In this document: piece after piece, positions 53,359 through 64,000 of the stretch
How the letters are laid out: the number at the start of each line of letters is the position of its first letter
Numbering within the stretch: the stretch's first letter is position 1
Origin: Pempheris klunzingeri
Taxonomy: Eukaryota > Chordata > Actinopteri > Acropomatiformes > Pempheridae
Assembly: GCF_042242105.1 (NCBI RefSeq)
Contig: NC_092020.1
Location: 5,301,501 to 5,365,500, forward strand
Direction of reading: 5' to 3'
Length of the DNA: 64,000 bases
The notes under the pieces: generated by a model
Database searches by the model: none
The model's input: the letters and a program-made list of their open reading frames with translations, nothing else
What the model was told of the DNA's origin: nothing
Program-made: the position numbers and the translations under genes

Positions 53359-56309
53359 GTACAAGCCATCCAGCTAGTACTGTGCTCATTTTCCCATGTT
53401 TAACTAACGCTGTGTCCTTTTTAATGAAATTCATTCATTATTTTATGTCTTTATTGTTGGGCAGGTGGTAAGACAGCTGTTACACTCACCTATTTAAACT
53501 GTTAAACTTAAGGTGCAAAAACGTTAGACCTGTCAACGGAAATTAACGTGTTTCTTGTTTGGGTTAGCTAGTTAATTTTAAGCTAGTTACGCCAAGTGTT
53601 ATTTTTTTTTATTTTTTATTTTTTGTCAGCCGCTGTTTTCTGTTGGCTAACTTCAATTTAATTTTTCGTCCAGTAAAATCTATGTTTGAAACCTAGTGTA
53701 GCTTTAGTTAGTGGTGGTCCGCTGTGTCCCAACTATTGCTCAGCCTGCTAACGCAGCTAATGAGGTAGCTTAAACACCGAGGACTTTTTGACGTAAAGCC
53801 ACCGTATTCACTAATCTTTCAGTGTACCAGAGGCGCTGTGTGGTCCACTATGTTTTTAAACCATTTATGGACTTGAAAGAGTATTTTCCTTGCTATTTGT
53901 AGCGGCATGTCATGTTTACTCCTGCTCTAATTATAGACCTAAGTGGCTGGAGGAGGCTCCTCGGAGGGATTATCTGTCAATCAGGTGCAGGGGGTTGTTT
54001 TGATCAGGAAATGTTGACCTCGTGTGTCAGAGCAGTCAGGGAGGACTGAGATACTATAAATACACCCAGCAGGATTCCTTCATGTTTATTTTGATTTTAA
54101 CTACACCCCCTTGACCAGGTGACTCCATGTGTATGTGCTTGCAATCTTAAAAACTTAGTTAATTGCAAGGTTGCACAGATTCTGTCCAGCAGGGACTCCT
54201 TTACATGACAGAGGTGCACAGCACAGACTGTCCTTAGATACTGCTAAAATATAGGTGTATGTCTGACACGATATTTCAGGTTGAGCTTGAGTTTCAGCTT
54301 GTCCGAGCTGCTTGTCAAAAACAATCCGAACGCAAGTTAATCCAACTTCAGTCTTTGTTCATATTGTTTTTTTGTTGTTGACAAACTCCTGGGAATGTTT
54401 TACTCGTGTATTCAGTGCAAGTATCACAGTTTGGGCTAAGCGAATGAAGAGCTAACCGGGATACATTCACCCAGCTGCTGACACATCTGACGTGCCTCTG
54501 TTTTTCACTAAGGGTCACAGGCCCGCAGCTTTGTCTTGAAAGCCTTTTTTCCATTCCTTCTCACTGGAGCAGGCTGACTAATGCCGTGGCTGTTGAAAGA
54601 CAGTGCCGTGCTATTCTTCCAACCAGGCGCATTGGTTTGGTTTTGTTCCTCTGTGTTTTACAGAGGACAGTGTTGTGCCTGTGGCATGCTGGCTGGAATC
54701 CGCCAACTTGACCTGCCCTGCTGTAGTGTGGGGCAGCTCTGTGCTGCGCTTTTGATGACTGACCCTGTTTCTCATAACTGCTCACTGTATTATGCTGATG
54801 TGTCTGCTCACCCATGCAAAGGCAAGGAAAGGCCATCTGAGGCTTTCTGCTCAGTGCCTCAGGGGCTTCAGATATAGAAAAGGCATTGTTCTATTCATCA
54901 CTCTCAGTTTTACATGTGTAATGCAGTTTGAAGGCAGAAACTTGCATTGAATTTCTCTAAATATAAACAGTGAGGCTGCATATCAAATAATAATGCTGAT
55001 AATTAATGTGAGACACTTAAACCCCATTTTAGCGTTTTACATGGCAGAATAGTTCTGGCTGTCAAATCTCACAGGTCAGTAGACCACATAGTCTTTTACA
55101 GTTTACTGCACAGTGTCGGGTATCAGAGGGATTTTTGCCAGACATCCCACTTGTTTTGAATGCATCTGTGCTTTCATAGTGTATCCTGTGTAGGTGGCAG
55201 CATTCATCGCTGAGGTTTTAGTAGGGAATCTTGGACTGGAGAGTCTAAAAGCTACTTTTCTAAATGCTACTGAAAGTGGACATGCTTGTTAACAACAGCA
55301 CAAGAGGACCATTTTTACATTGTATAACTAGGCCCACTAAACAACAGATTTTACAGGATATAAGGATAATTCTTAGAACTCAGAAAAGATAATAAGCTGA
55401 CTCCATACCACTTTGTCTGTTGTTAACATTAGACTGAAGTTCCCAGAGTCAGCGGCCTTGTATAGATTAAGCAGAAATAGCGTGGGTCTTAGGGGTCTTA
55501 GACTCTGGTGTCACACCACTGCTGTACTACCAGGATCAAGTGTCGGGCTGTTTGTGTTCGACACAAGGCCGTGTCATTAGACAGTCACATTGTCAGTGGA
55601 GGTCTTCGAACCTCAGCTATAACCAACCTTGTAATGTGTCTTGACGTCTTGGAGTAAGTTTCTGTGCAAATGCTCAGTGGGATTTACCATTTAAAACTAT
55701 TCTCCAGTGCCTAGGCCTCCCATCATTCTGCTCCCCTTTTCACTTTCTCCTTACTAAAAAGCCGCCTGATCCATTCCCTCATAAAAGAGGGACTTTGGCT
55801 GCTAAGCAACAGTGAATGCCAACTCAACTGGCAGGCCATGGCCACTCCCCCTGCACTGGGCTCGGCATGGATAAGGTAACATGTTGCTTTCCTCCTAGCT
55901 TGCTCCGTCTGTAAACTTGGGAGTGGAGCTCTACACTGAGCACAGTCCTTAGCTGGAGCTTGATATGCCTGCGCTGGGGTGCGCAGTGTGCAGCCAAGTC
56001 ACTGATGGCGTCTGATACAGTGGCTGGTTGGAGAGAGTGCTGATCCACTGCTGCATTTGGCCGTCTGGACTAAGTGACGTTACCTCAGGGAGGGGAGGGA
56101 AAAACAGTATCTAACGCCTGCACAAGGGGCACTCTCATTCAGGCTGTGATGTTACTGATGCACGGTTGACTCTGAACACGAGGAGGCAGGAGTGGTGGGA
56201 CGGGGGCCCGCTTATGTCTGGCTGAAGCAGACTCGCACACCACTGCCTGCCCAGTTGGCTGGATTTAGCGCTTTGGAAGGAAAGCAGTAATGGGATTTTC
56301 TCTGAGCAG
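53359..56309. other. Probable 5' intron of the mtus gene, nothing recognised
   Basis: AT-rich sequence with ORFs on both strands near 54560-54880 that have no domain, conserved motif or splice support. Confidence 0.4.
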
Positions 56310-56366
56310 GTGAAATGAGCTATGTGAACCTGAGAAAACTGAGTGATCTCCAACGTGATGCAGCAG
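56310..56366 (+). other. mtus1: Candidate second leader exon of the mtus gene, with an upstream ORF
   Basis: Acceptor TTTTCTCTGAGCAG (ends 56309) and donor GCAGCAG|GTAAGA (exon end 56366) define a 57-nt exon. It includes ATG 56315, opening MSYVNLRKLSDLQRDAA. If spliced to the acceptor CCTATTTACAG (58615) before the big coding exon, this frame reaches TAA at 58652, so it would be a 32-codon upstream ORF and not the protein's N-terminus. Confidence 0.4.
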
Positions 56367-58615
56367 GTAAGACAGCTGACTGTGGAGGCTTCTTCTTCCT
56401 CATTGAATGGAGAGGACGAGAGTGGAGGTAATCAGCTAGTTCAAATGATAGTTGTTCAGATTTTTAGTGAATGTTAAGTTTTGTGGCCCTGTTGTTATTT
56501 TGTTGTTAAAACTCTAAAGTTGCCTCCTATTCATTGGCTCAGTGTCTTGCAGCTTGAATGTTGTGATTTTGTTTTTCCATAAACATTGTCCGGTCATGGT
56601 TTGTCTCACTTGCAGCTGTACTTTACATAACAATGTAACGCCCTGTCACATTTCATCCAGCAAAATCACTGTTCTGTATTTTTATTCTGTGTTGCAAGAG
56701 ACTGCAGTGGCCTTGAAAGGAGCAGTTCCTGTCTAGGTTCAATGTGCACAGCAGTTTGTGTGATCAATAAAACATACAGCCTTGGCAGACTGTAATGTAC
56801 AGTAAGGTGTGTTGTTTCTCTTCCTGTTAAACAAATATATTATTCATCCAGATTTGGACTGTTGGCCCTGTTGATAAAAGCAGAGCTGCTTTGATATATC
56901 TTATCAGCAGTAGTGTCGAAAGTAAGGCAGGTTTAACTGACATCCAGTAATTACTGTGGCATATTTATGTTTTTAGTATTCTATCTCCCTATAGAGCAGC
57001 TCTCAAGATATTTCAGCAGAGGACTCTTAATTGATGGATGTTGTTGTCGTTGACCTTACATACTCCAGCACCATAAATCGCTGTAAGGTTGATCATATTC
57101 TTTTTATCACGGTGGAGTATGCATGCTTAAAGGTGAGGCCAGAATAGTCCAGCCATCACCAGGATCACCTAGTCTTGATTTTTCTGAATGCTGTGATGTA
57201 ACAGTGTTTTGGGCTCAAGGAAGTTTGCATGAAAAGCTTTTTTGAACTTTAAATCGTTTATTTTATGGTTGACATGTTTTGAATTTTATCTTACACCATC
57301 TCATTTGTAGAAAAATCTATACATATGAGTTGACTCAATGATTGTGTCATTTATTGGTTCTATTGAATTGTGATTGAGTCTGTGCTAGCAAAAGTAGACT
57401 GTTGTGGTTATGCAAAAAACAGTCAATGTAAAGGGTTTGTGCATGTCAGGCTTGCAGCTAGCTCTAGGAGTGTCAGGTCTTAAATGAGTACAGGAGTCTG
57501 TGACACTTTATCTCTTTAGTTACGTCACTCATTTCACTCACTTTAAGTGGAGTCTTGTTTGCCTCTCCATACACGGGGGACGGACAGGCTTATGACACAC
57601 AGCCCGCTGAACTGCTGGATTGCATTTGGACATTGCTACAGAAGAAACTTGTATTTTTGCCGCAAGCCATGCAGACAAGCTAAAGACAAACAGACCAGCA
57701 GGAGCGAATTGTAACATGAATGTTGTTGTTTCATTATTTTGAGGGGTTTGCAATGGGCACAAGGGGCTTTGAATCTGTACAAGCTGGAGTTTTTCTACAG
57801 AAACATGTTTAGATTATTTAATAGTTTGCCTCAAGCGTTACATTTTCTTATGTGCACCAGGATGTCTGGGGTCCACATACTGGAACATTTTCAGGCTGTT
57901 GGTGACTTGATATCTTACTCTCTGGTGGTGTGTACCACAATGGTGCTTTTGTTGTAGTAGTGGCTGGCAAGCTTAGCGGTCCAGTCGGCTTAAATAAACA
58001 CAGCATTGCACAACAAAGCAGTTAAGACTGTGGTTTACTTGTCATGCCAAACGCATGTCTGCTCATTTCAGAATGGGAACATGCCTCATAACTTCCCGTC
58101 CATCCTCACATTATGATCAAACCATCCTCCAGAAGAGTCAGCATGATAATTCAGTGATCATTTTCTACTAACTCTTACTTGGAATGTAAAGTGCACCGCA
58201 GAGGAAAAGGTAGCTTGTTTTAACTTCATATGTGCCTTGTCATATGATGCTGTGTCTTGTCAAACATATCTTTACAAGGGGTACAGACCCATCGGTAATC
58301 TGCTCTTGCTTGGAGGTCACTTAGACTTGCACTACCATATTCCCTAAGCATGATCCTGATCACTTCTGCATTTTTCATTGAACATAAATAATTTGAGTAG
58401 CCAGCTACTGTTACAATGGTCAGTGGCTACAGAGGCTTACCAGGGCAGCCAAAGCCTTTTTGGAGCCCTAAGCTAACTTTTACAACAGAACATCAAGGCA
58501 TAAACTCATTTTGGGTTGTCTCTGTTCTGTGAAATTGCAAAGGTGTCAACACGGATGTAGTAGTAACATGGGTATAAAAAGTTAACCTTTTCTTCCTATT
58601 TACAGATATTCATGT
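56367..58615. other. Probable intron of the mtus gene, nothing recognised
   Basis: No coding exon, RNA or strong repeat seen. Confidence 0.4.
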
Positions 58616-58705
58616 CCAATCAACAACATTTGATGGATTCCAGTGCTGCTAACTGAATGTGAGGGGAAACTACAGACGAAGGCACAATCCCGTCAGATCT
58701 CCAAA

Positions 58706-61700
58706 ATGTCTAATAAGACGTTTAACATGTCCAATGACCAAGTTGAGCACACAGTTCCTTTGCCTCACAGAGACCTGCAGCTGGGCCACTCACTTGAGAG
58801 TCAAAGCAGCCACTTATCTCTGTCCTGTTCACCTGACTCCAACAGTAGTATCTCCAACTTGAATGACAGAGAAGCCAACAGCTCCCCCGACATCGCCATG
58901 CTGGAGTGCTGCCTCAGCAACAGTGCCGCAGTGGATAACCACTACAGCACCACCTTACCACAGAGTAATGCGTTCTGTGACGTAAGCACGAACCTGAACC
59001 ACACCTTTATTGGCACACCTATTAATGGCAGTGTGAATTTCTGGAATGAAAACTTGAGTCTGTTGAACAGCCATGAGACAGGATCAGAAAACTACCAGAC
59101 TTTTAATAAAAACACAGAGGATGGAAGTAACAGTGCAGTGACGTCTCCAGACTCTGCTGGTAGGGAAAGCCAACTGAGTTCATGTGAGACCTCACAAAGA
59201 GGATCCACAGAGAATGACTGCTGCTCCCTGAGCTCGGGGGAAATGGTAATAAGAAGCGACAGTTTTTGTCTTGAGGACCAGTCCCTCCTGGTAGTTTCTT
59301 CCCTGGAGGAGGCTTCAATCTCTCCAGCTACAGGCCATCTGGCATTGCCTGCTGATTTTAACCTGCTGTCAGCCACTTGGCCAGACGTCTGCGAAACATC
59401 CACAGAAGGAGTCACTGAGCAGAACACAGGCCATCCGTGTCTTGGCATTACTTTCAATCAGACAGAGATCCCCACTGAGGAAAATGATATAGCAACATCC
59501 AGCTCCCTTGTAACTCTGCCAAGTGAGAATGAAGGGGGTCTTTTGATGACCTTCGTCTGTGAAACATCTCCTGCAGACTGTGGAAAAGAGGCTCAGTTTG
59601 CAAGTGCTGAAGCAGGGCTATTGCCCCATTTCACTGGTGCATGTACACCAGAACAAGGCAAGACCTTTGTGTCCACACTGTCAGCTATGCAAGACACAGA
59701 TAAGGATATTCATACTTCCACTCCAGTACAAAACATTGGTAACAAGATACCCAGCCTCCCCTCCTTTTCTCCCTGCATTGGAAATGCAGGCAGCCCAGGA
59801 CTCCACCCTGCTAAACAGCAGCAAAGCTCTGTAACTCCTAAAAAACGTTTGGTTGCAGGACTGCCACCCACAGCCAGCAAAGTCAAGAAAGTGGAAATTA
59901 AGAAGTTTCCCAAGACAGACTTCAGCAGCATAAAATCTAAAGTCGTGACGCGAAATGTGCATCAAATGTCTGTGCCTGCTTCACAGCACAGACCATCACA
60001 AGCAAATGTGAACAATAAACACCCTGAAGCAGATAGAGTAGCAACCATCAGGATTAGCCCTGCCAAGGTGAGGAGTAGCACTACAGTTGGTTGTACCACT
60101 GCTAAAATGGCCAGTGATGCTCAGAGACGAGTGAGTACAGGAGCTGCTAGTTTGGGCGTGACATCAGCGCAGTCATCTGGGCTTAATCCTGTGGATGGAC
60201 AGCACAAGAGTAGAGCATCCCCGTTTTGCTACCACCCAGCTGCAAGTAAACACACTGCAGCAGTCCAATGCAGTAATGCCAGCTCTGAAACAGAGCAGGC
60301 AGCCTCCAGCCAAGTGGCTGACACTGCAGCTCAACATTTTGGCAACCAGACCTTCTGCTTCTCGTCCATAGAAAAATCCCCTGGTAGAAGTGGCCAAACT
60401 CCAAAGAAGGTTGTGTCAAACAAAATTGAGGTCAGGTCAGGCTCAGCATTAGGTCAGGGCAAGTCTCCTGGTCTCAAGACGCGGCCTCGCTGCTCATCGG
60501 AGAGTTCATCATCGTCATCTAGGCCACCCAAGGAGCAGGGAAGGTCCTCAACTAGCTTTACGATTCCGAAAGCTGACAGCCACCTGTGTCACACCAAACC
60601 TGGGAACCTGATCTGTTCTTCCCAGAATAAACGGGCCATACAGGCTGAGGCCTCAAACGGGCCTGCTGAAGATTTAACAAGAGAGGTTAAGAAGATCAGT
60701 CTGTTGGTGAGAATGGACTCATAATGTGAACAATTCAGCAGCAGTTGTAGTACCGTTCATAATCATGTTTGAGTTTTTTTGTAAGCCACATTAAATCCAT
60801 ATGTGTTAGATTAAAGGGATGTATGGGAAACTGTTTTTAACTATCAGAGCTAATTGCTAAGAGCTGAGGAACTGGGTGAGAAATTTCTCTCTTTGCAGAC
60901 AGAGTCCAGCAAATCGACAACAGCAGGAGCCTCATGGGATGAGAGACAGAGCAGACTCCGAGGACAGCCCTCTTCTAGACAAGCAAGAGGGGCACCACTT
61001 TCACATCCTGCAGCTGCCAGTCCCCGACCAGCCAGTCTGTCAGCCAGACAGAGGCAGGGAACCCAGGGGAGGGATGAATGCAGGACCCCTAAAGCTGTAG
61101 GGACGCCACAATCCAGACAGAAGAGCAGTACAGGTAAAATTCATATTAGTTAGGCAATGTTGTATACTGTACATGATGTATGTATTTTGTTGTCCTGTCA
61201 AAATGAGCCTGTGATAACGTTGCAGGAGTCTTGAGAGAAGTTTAAAGTTATTGTTTGTTTGTTTCACCAAGGGGAAAGTTGGCCTGGTCACAATCAATAC
61301 CCTCATAGGTCTTATGACCTGCTTTTGACTAAGAGAGCTAATGATTTCTGATCTGTTTCCTCTATTGTGTAAACGGAGAATTGTGTAATAGGCGTGTTTA
61401 ACCCTGTGTATAACTGAAACAAGCACAGTAGAGAAGTTGACTTTGATGTTTCCTGCAATCTTGCACGGCCCTTGAAGTGCAGTCAGAGTTACAGTTTTGT
61501 GTACTGAAGCTGATAGCACTTTATTGTTATTAGATAGTGCTTTATGCTCCTCAAACAACAAATAAACACCTAACTTTGCTTGCAGCCATCATTTCGCAAA
61601 TAATAAAAATGAAAACAAATGTAAAAATAATAAGCATTTTTGTTGTAAGTCTCCTCCACCTAGAAATGCTGTTTTGAATTGATTCAGGTTGCAGTAAAGT

Positions 61701-62660
61701 GGTGTCCCCATCAGAGGGTGACATTGAGCAGTTCCCCTTATAGATCTAATGTCTACCTCTCGATGAGCTCACCCATGTTCCACAGGAACAGTGGTGGATA
61801 CAGATGTCACCTCCGGCCTCTTGTCCAGGTCTTGGGGATAAACAGCTAACTCCCTCTGGCCTGCTGCTCTTCATAGTAAGAGGGCTTGTGGGGAAGGAGG
61901 GGGACTCTTCCTCTGATGGGAAGCCATCTGTATGTGTGGAAAAAGCAGGGGAAGGAAAGGGAGGTTTTGGACTCTCCAGTAAGTGAGACACAGTGTTTTC
62001 ACAGTAAAAACGTAGTAACGCTCTCCTGCTCCAGCTACAGGGAAACTCTACAGGGATGCATTATTTTGCTCAAATTGCTACATTTTTTTTAGCTTGTCGT
62101 TTTGTTTGCAGTTAATCAAATGTGACATGTTTGCCGTAGTGAGGGAAATAGGTAAGCTTTGTACAATTTTTTTGTTAAATGTATAGATGAAGAAGTAGGT
62201 ATTTCTTCATAGATTGATATTTCCATTGTTTTCTAAACTTTTAAATGTACTTTTTTTATTTTTTGTGTTTTGCTTTCTGACTCTAAATGTCTCCTAAAAT
62301 ACCCCATGAAAAGGGCTCTTACTTGGCCTGTCTGGTAGCTCTGTGGATATTTTCACTGCCTGCGTTTGTATTCATGACAAATACACTGGTGTCCTGACCT
62401 CCAATGTTTATTTGTCCTCCGTTGCACCCCAGGCAGTCAGAGAGTGCAGATAGCAGGAGAGCCATCCCGTGGAAGTGCCTCAGCAGGACGTATTAAGCAC
62501 CAAGTGAATGGATCCCGACCCCCTCAGACTCCCACTCGCCCCTCTCTTATGGGCCCTCCCGTTACTCCTGCCTCTAGACTAACATGCAAGACGGTGGGAC
62601 CCTCCAGGAGCCTAACAGTGCCCAGCATTCACACAGAGGAAAGTCCTGGGAGTACTCAAG
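58706..62660 (+). CDS. mtus1: Microtubule-associated scaffold protein of the MTUS1 family, 5' part (continues past right edge)
   Basis: A member of the ATIP/MTUS family, which binds microtubules through a basic Ser/Pro-rich middle and has a C-terminal coiled coil. Coding exons seen: 58706-60706 (667 codons), 60899-61133 and 62433-62660. Phases agree (0, then 1, then 1), giving 821 residues before the frame continues beyond the last exon here. The first exon is low-complexity, Ser/Thr-rich and acidic. It contains NLNHTFIGTPIN, similar to the NQTFDMTVDK region of MTUS1, and later SKVKKVEIKKFPKTDF followed by SSIKSKVVTRN, matching the conserved KVRKTEI..YPRPNFKNVKAKVMSR block of MTUS1. The following exons are Arg/Ser/Pro-rich. 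The coiled coil lies outside the window. ATG 58706 (A at -3) is the first in frame after a TGA. MTUS2 is the main alternative. Confidence 0.72.
61786..61979 (+). other. Exon-like segment that would truncate the mtus frame
   Basis: It has a good acceptor (CCATGTTCCACAG) and donor (CTCTCCA|GTAAGT). Entered from the preceding exon in phase 1 it reads GTVVDTDVTSGLLSRSWG and then stops. Its length (194) is not a multiple of three. It may be a regulated poison or alternative terminal exon, or a chance pair of splice sites. Confidence 0.3.
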
Positions 62661-63122
62661 GTGAGCCTAGAGAGGATTTGCATTGTTTTTAGTGATAGGA
62701 TTTTCAGTCTGTATGGGCTATTAAGTAAAGGTATGCAGCATCAGTTTTATGCAGGCTGTTTTCCAGGGTCAGACGTCAGTGTTCATCATCTGGACATGGA
62801 GGGGAGGGGCTTCTCTTTTAAATGGTGACCCACTTTAGGACTGGACTTTGTAAATCTCCCTCAGGGCTGATCTTGCTCTGATTTAACATATCTGCATCTG
62901 CCATAGTACAGGAGCTTGGCATCTGGAAAACATTGTGACATTTTTCAGATTTCTTTATTTTCAGCTGTAGGAAAGTGTGAATGAGCTGAACTTTGAACGG
63001 TTCCAATGTGAACTTTGTCATGGCATTTTATTTTCTCACTGCTGTGTTGTATAAAGAGCAGAAGCGCCGTCAGACAGGGGGCTCTTTTCCTCTCAGCTTC
63101 TTCAACAGCATGCAGGTCTGTG

Positions 63123-63186
63123 ATTGGCCGGGGGACCTATTTTCCAAACTGGGGACCCCCCTCCCCTGTGTGGTTGTCATGGCAAC
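63123..63186 (+). promoter_or_regulatory. mtus1: Candidate internal promoter: CCAAT box and RFX-like X-box
   Basis: An inverted CCAAT box (ATTGG, 63123-63127) is followed by GTTGTCATGGCAAC (63173-63186), a near-palindrome one base away from the RFX X-box consensus. It lies 130 bp before the candidate alternative first exon. A TATAAAG at 63050-63056 is upstream of both and is probably not the TATA box used. Confidence 0.45.
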
Positions 63187-63315
63187 GGGTTCTATTCCAC
63201 TCTAGTTCACACACAGCCTAGAGGAAAGAGAGCAGACATACACTACAACTGATGCCGTCTGAGGTGCAGAAAAGGAGCAGTTTCACTATTTTTCTTTTCT
63301 CTTAAATTAAAACCA

Positions 63316-63520
63316 ATGGCTGGTTACACTGGACTTCGGAGCTGCACTTGGACTGAATTTCCTGCTGATGTTTTCAACAATTCCTCTTTAATGGCACACG
63401 GCAGTGCAGCATCTAACTGTGATGTCACCCTCTTGACATGCCTGCTCATTGGATCCTATCGCTTTTGTATCATCCCTTTGTTAGCTGCATTTAATGGAAA
63501 AGATAGAAAGCTCTGGAGAA
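63316..63520 (+). CDS. mtus1: Candidate alternative first coding exon of the mtus gene (membrane-anchored short isoform)
   Basis: ATG 63316 opens 68 codons plus one base before a strong donor, GGAGAA|GTAAGT (exon end 63520). The exon therefore ends in phase 1, exactly like the preceding mtus exon (62660), so both could splice to the same downstream exon in frame. The peptide starts MAGYTGLRSCTW, has an NSS glycosylation sequon, and a hydrophobic stretch TLLTCLLIGS...FCIIPLLAAF that looks like a membrane segment, followed by a basic GKDRKLWR. Human MTUS1 is known to have isoforms from alternative promoters with distinct N-termini, one of them described as transmembrane. The function is inferred; orthology of this exon was not tested. 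Confidence 0.5.
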
Positions 63521-64000
63521 GTAAGTGAGACTTGAAGTTAAATCACAACTATGGTATCCACGGTGAAGTCTTAAATTTAAAGGACTTCTAGATATTTTAT
63601 TCAGTTTAGCTCAGACTACATAAACATCTGTTGAGCGTGCCAGATATTCGTTCAGCCATATTGTTTGTACATTAGGATCAATGTTTGCCACATCTGGCTA
63701 TGGTGAATTTTGTCAGATAACACCACCTTTTTGTTAATGTGATTAATTTTCATTTACCAGAAATGTCATATTTAATCACATTATTAAATTAATAAAGAAG
63801 AATATGATTTACTTTGTTGCACTTGAGGTTGTGCTTACTTGACTGTCAAACAAATCACTTGCAGTGACTGACTACATGAGGTTACTGGTGACTTACAGTA
63901 GTACTGTATTGAAATGGCTGAGAAATAACCAGCACATCTTTTCTTGGTCAACAGTTTCTGGAGGAGCTGCACATAAACCCACCCCATTAAAAACTGTTGT
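63521..64000. other. Intron sequence at the right edge
   Basis: AT-rich, without a recognisable exon. The mtus gene should continue to the right. Confidence 0.5.

Noticed and set aside
58643-58705. Upstream extension of the mtus ORF by 21 codons
   Set aside because: It would need a GTG start directly after an in-frame TGA; the first ATG in frame is 58706 with a good context.
61040-61561. Minus-strand ORF of 173 codons
   Set aside because: It overlaps an mtus coding exon on the opposite strand and continues into the intron without any recognisable domain.

Overview
The window is chromosomal DNA from a ray-finned fish, most likely a percomorph teleost. Genes are spliced with GT-AG introns, intergenic DNA is rich in (CA)n/(TG)n microsatellites, and typical teleost dispersed repeats and decayed Tc1 transposons are present. 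There are no prokaryotic features, operons or CRISPR arrays. All family assignments come from reading the translations against remembered family sequences; no database search was possible.

Layout. 1-0.75 kb: a decayed Tc1 transposon. About 3.7-5.5 kb (+): cysltr1, a leukotriene GPCR with a single coding exon and a probable non-coding leader exon. 5.5-27.1 kb: a long gene-poor interval with microsatellites, a fold-back repeat and a possible decayed tyrosine-recombinase retroelement. 27.1-39.05 kb (+): an endothelin type-B receptor gene, best called ednrb2. Its TATA promoter and leader exon lie about 4 kb upstream of seven coding exons, which join in frame to 416 codons. 40.2-40.7 kb (-): an unrecognised intronless ORF of 172 codons. 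41.0-41.6 kb: the C-terminal half of a dead Tc1 transposase. 43.5-47.8 kb (-): polr1d, five coding exons, 114 aa. 48.3-53.0 kb (+): vamp7, seven coding exons, 219 aa, head-to-head with polr1d. 53.3 kb to the right edge (+): the 5' part of an mtus1-type microtubule-associated gene, with a 2-kb coding exon, two further in-frame exons and a candidate alternative first coding exon; the gene runs off the window.

The genes do not form one pathway. Two are plasma-membrane GPCRs for lipid and peptide mediators, one is a shared Pol I/III subunit, one is an R-SNARE, and one is a cytoskeletal protein. Linkage of cysltr1, ednrb2 and vamp7 fits a vertebrate block related to human Xq. It supports naming the endothelin receptor ednrb2, the class absent from mammals.

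The best leads are the orphan ORF at 40.2-40.7 kb, the phase-matched alternative first exon of the mtus gene at 63.3 kb, a (TG)20 tract lying against the last ednrb2 splice acceptor, and an Asp-to-Ala change in transmembrane helix 2 of ednrb2. I found no convincing wholly new multi-gene system.
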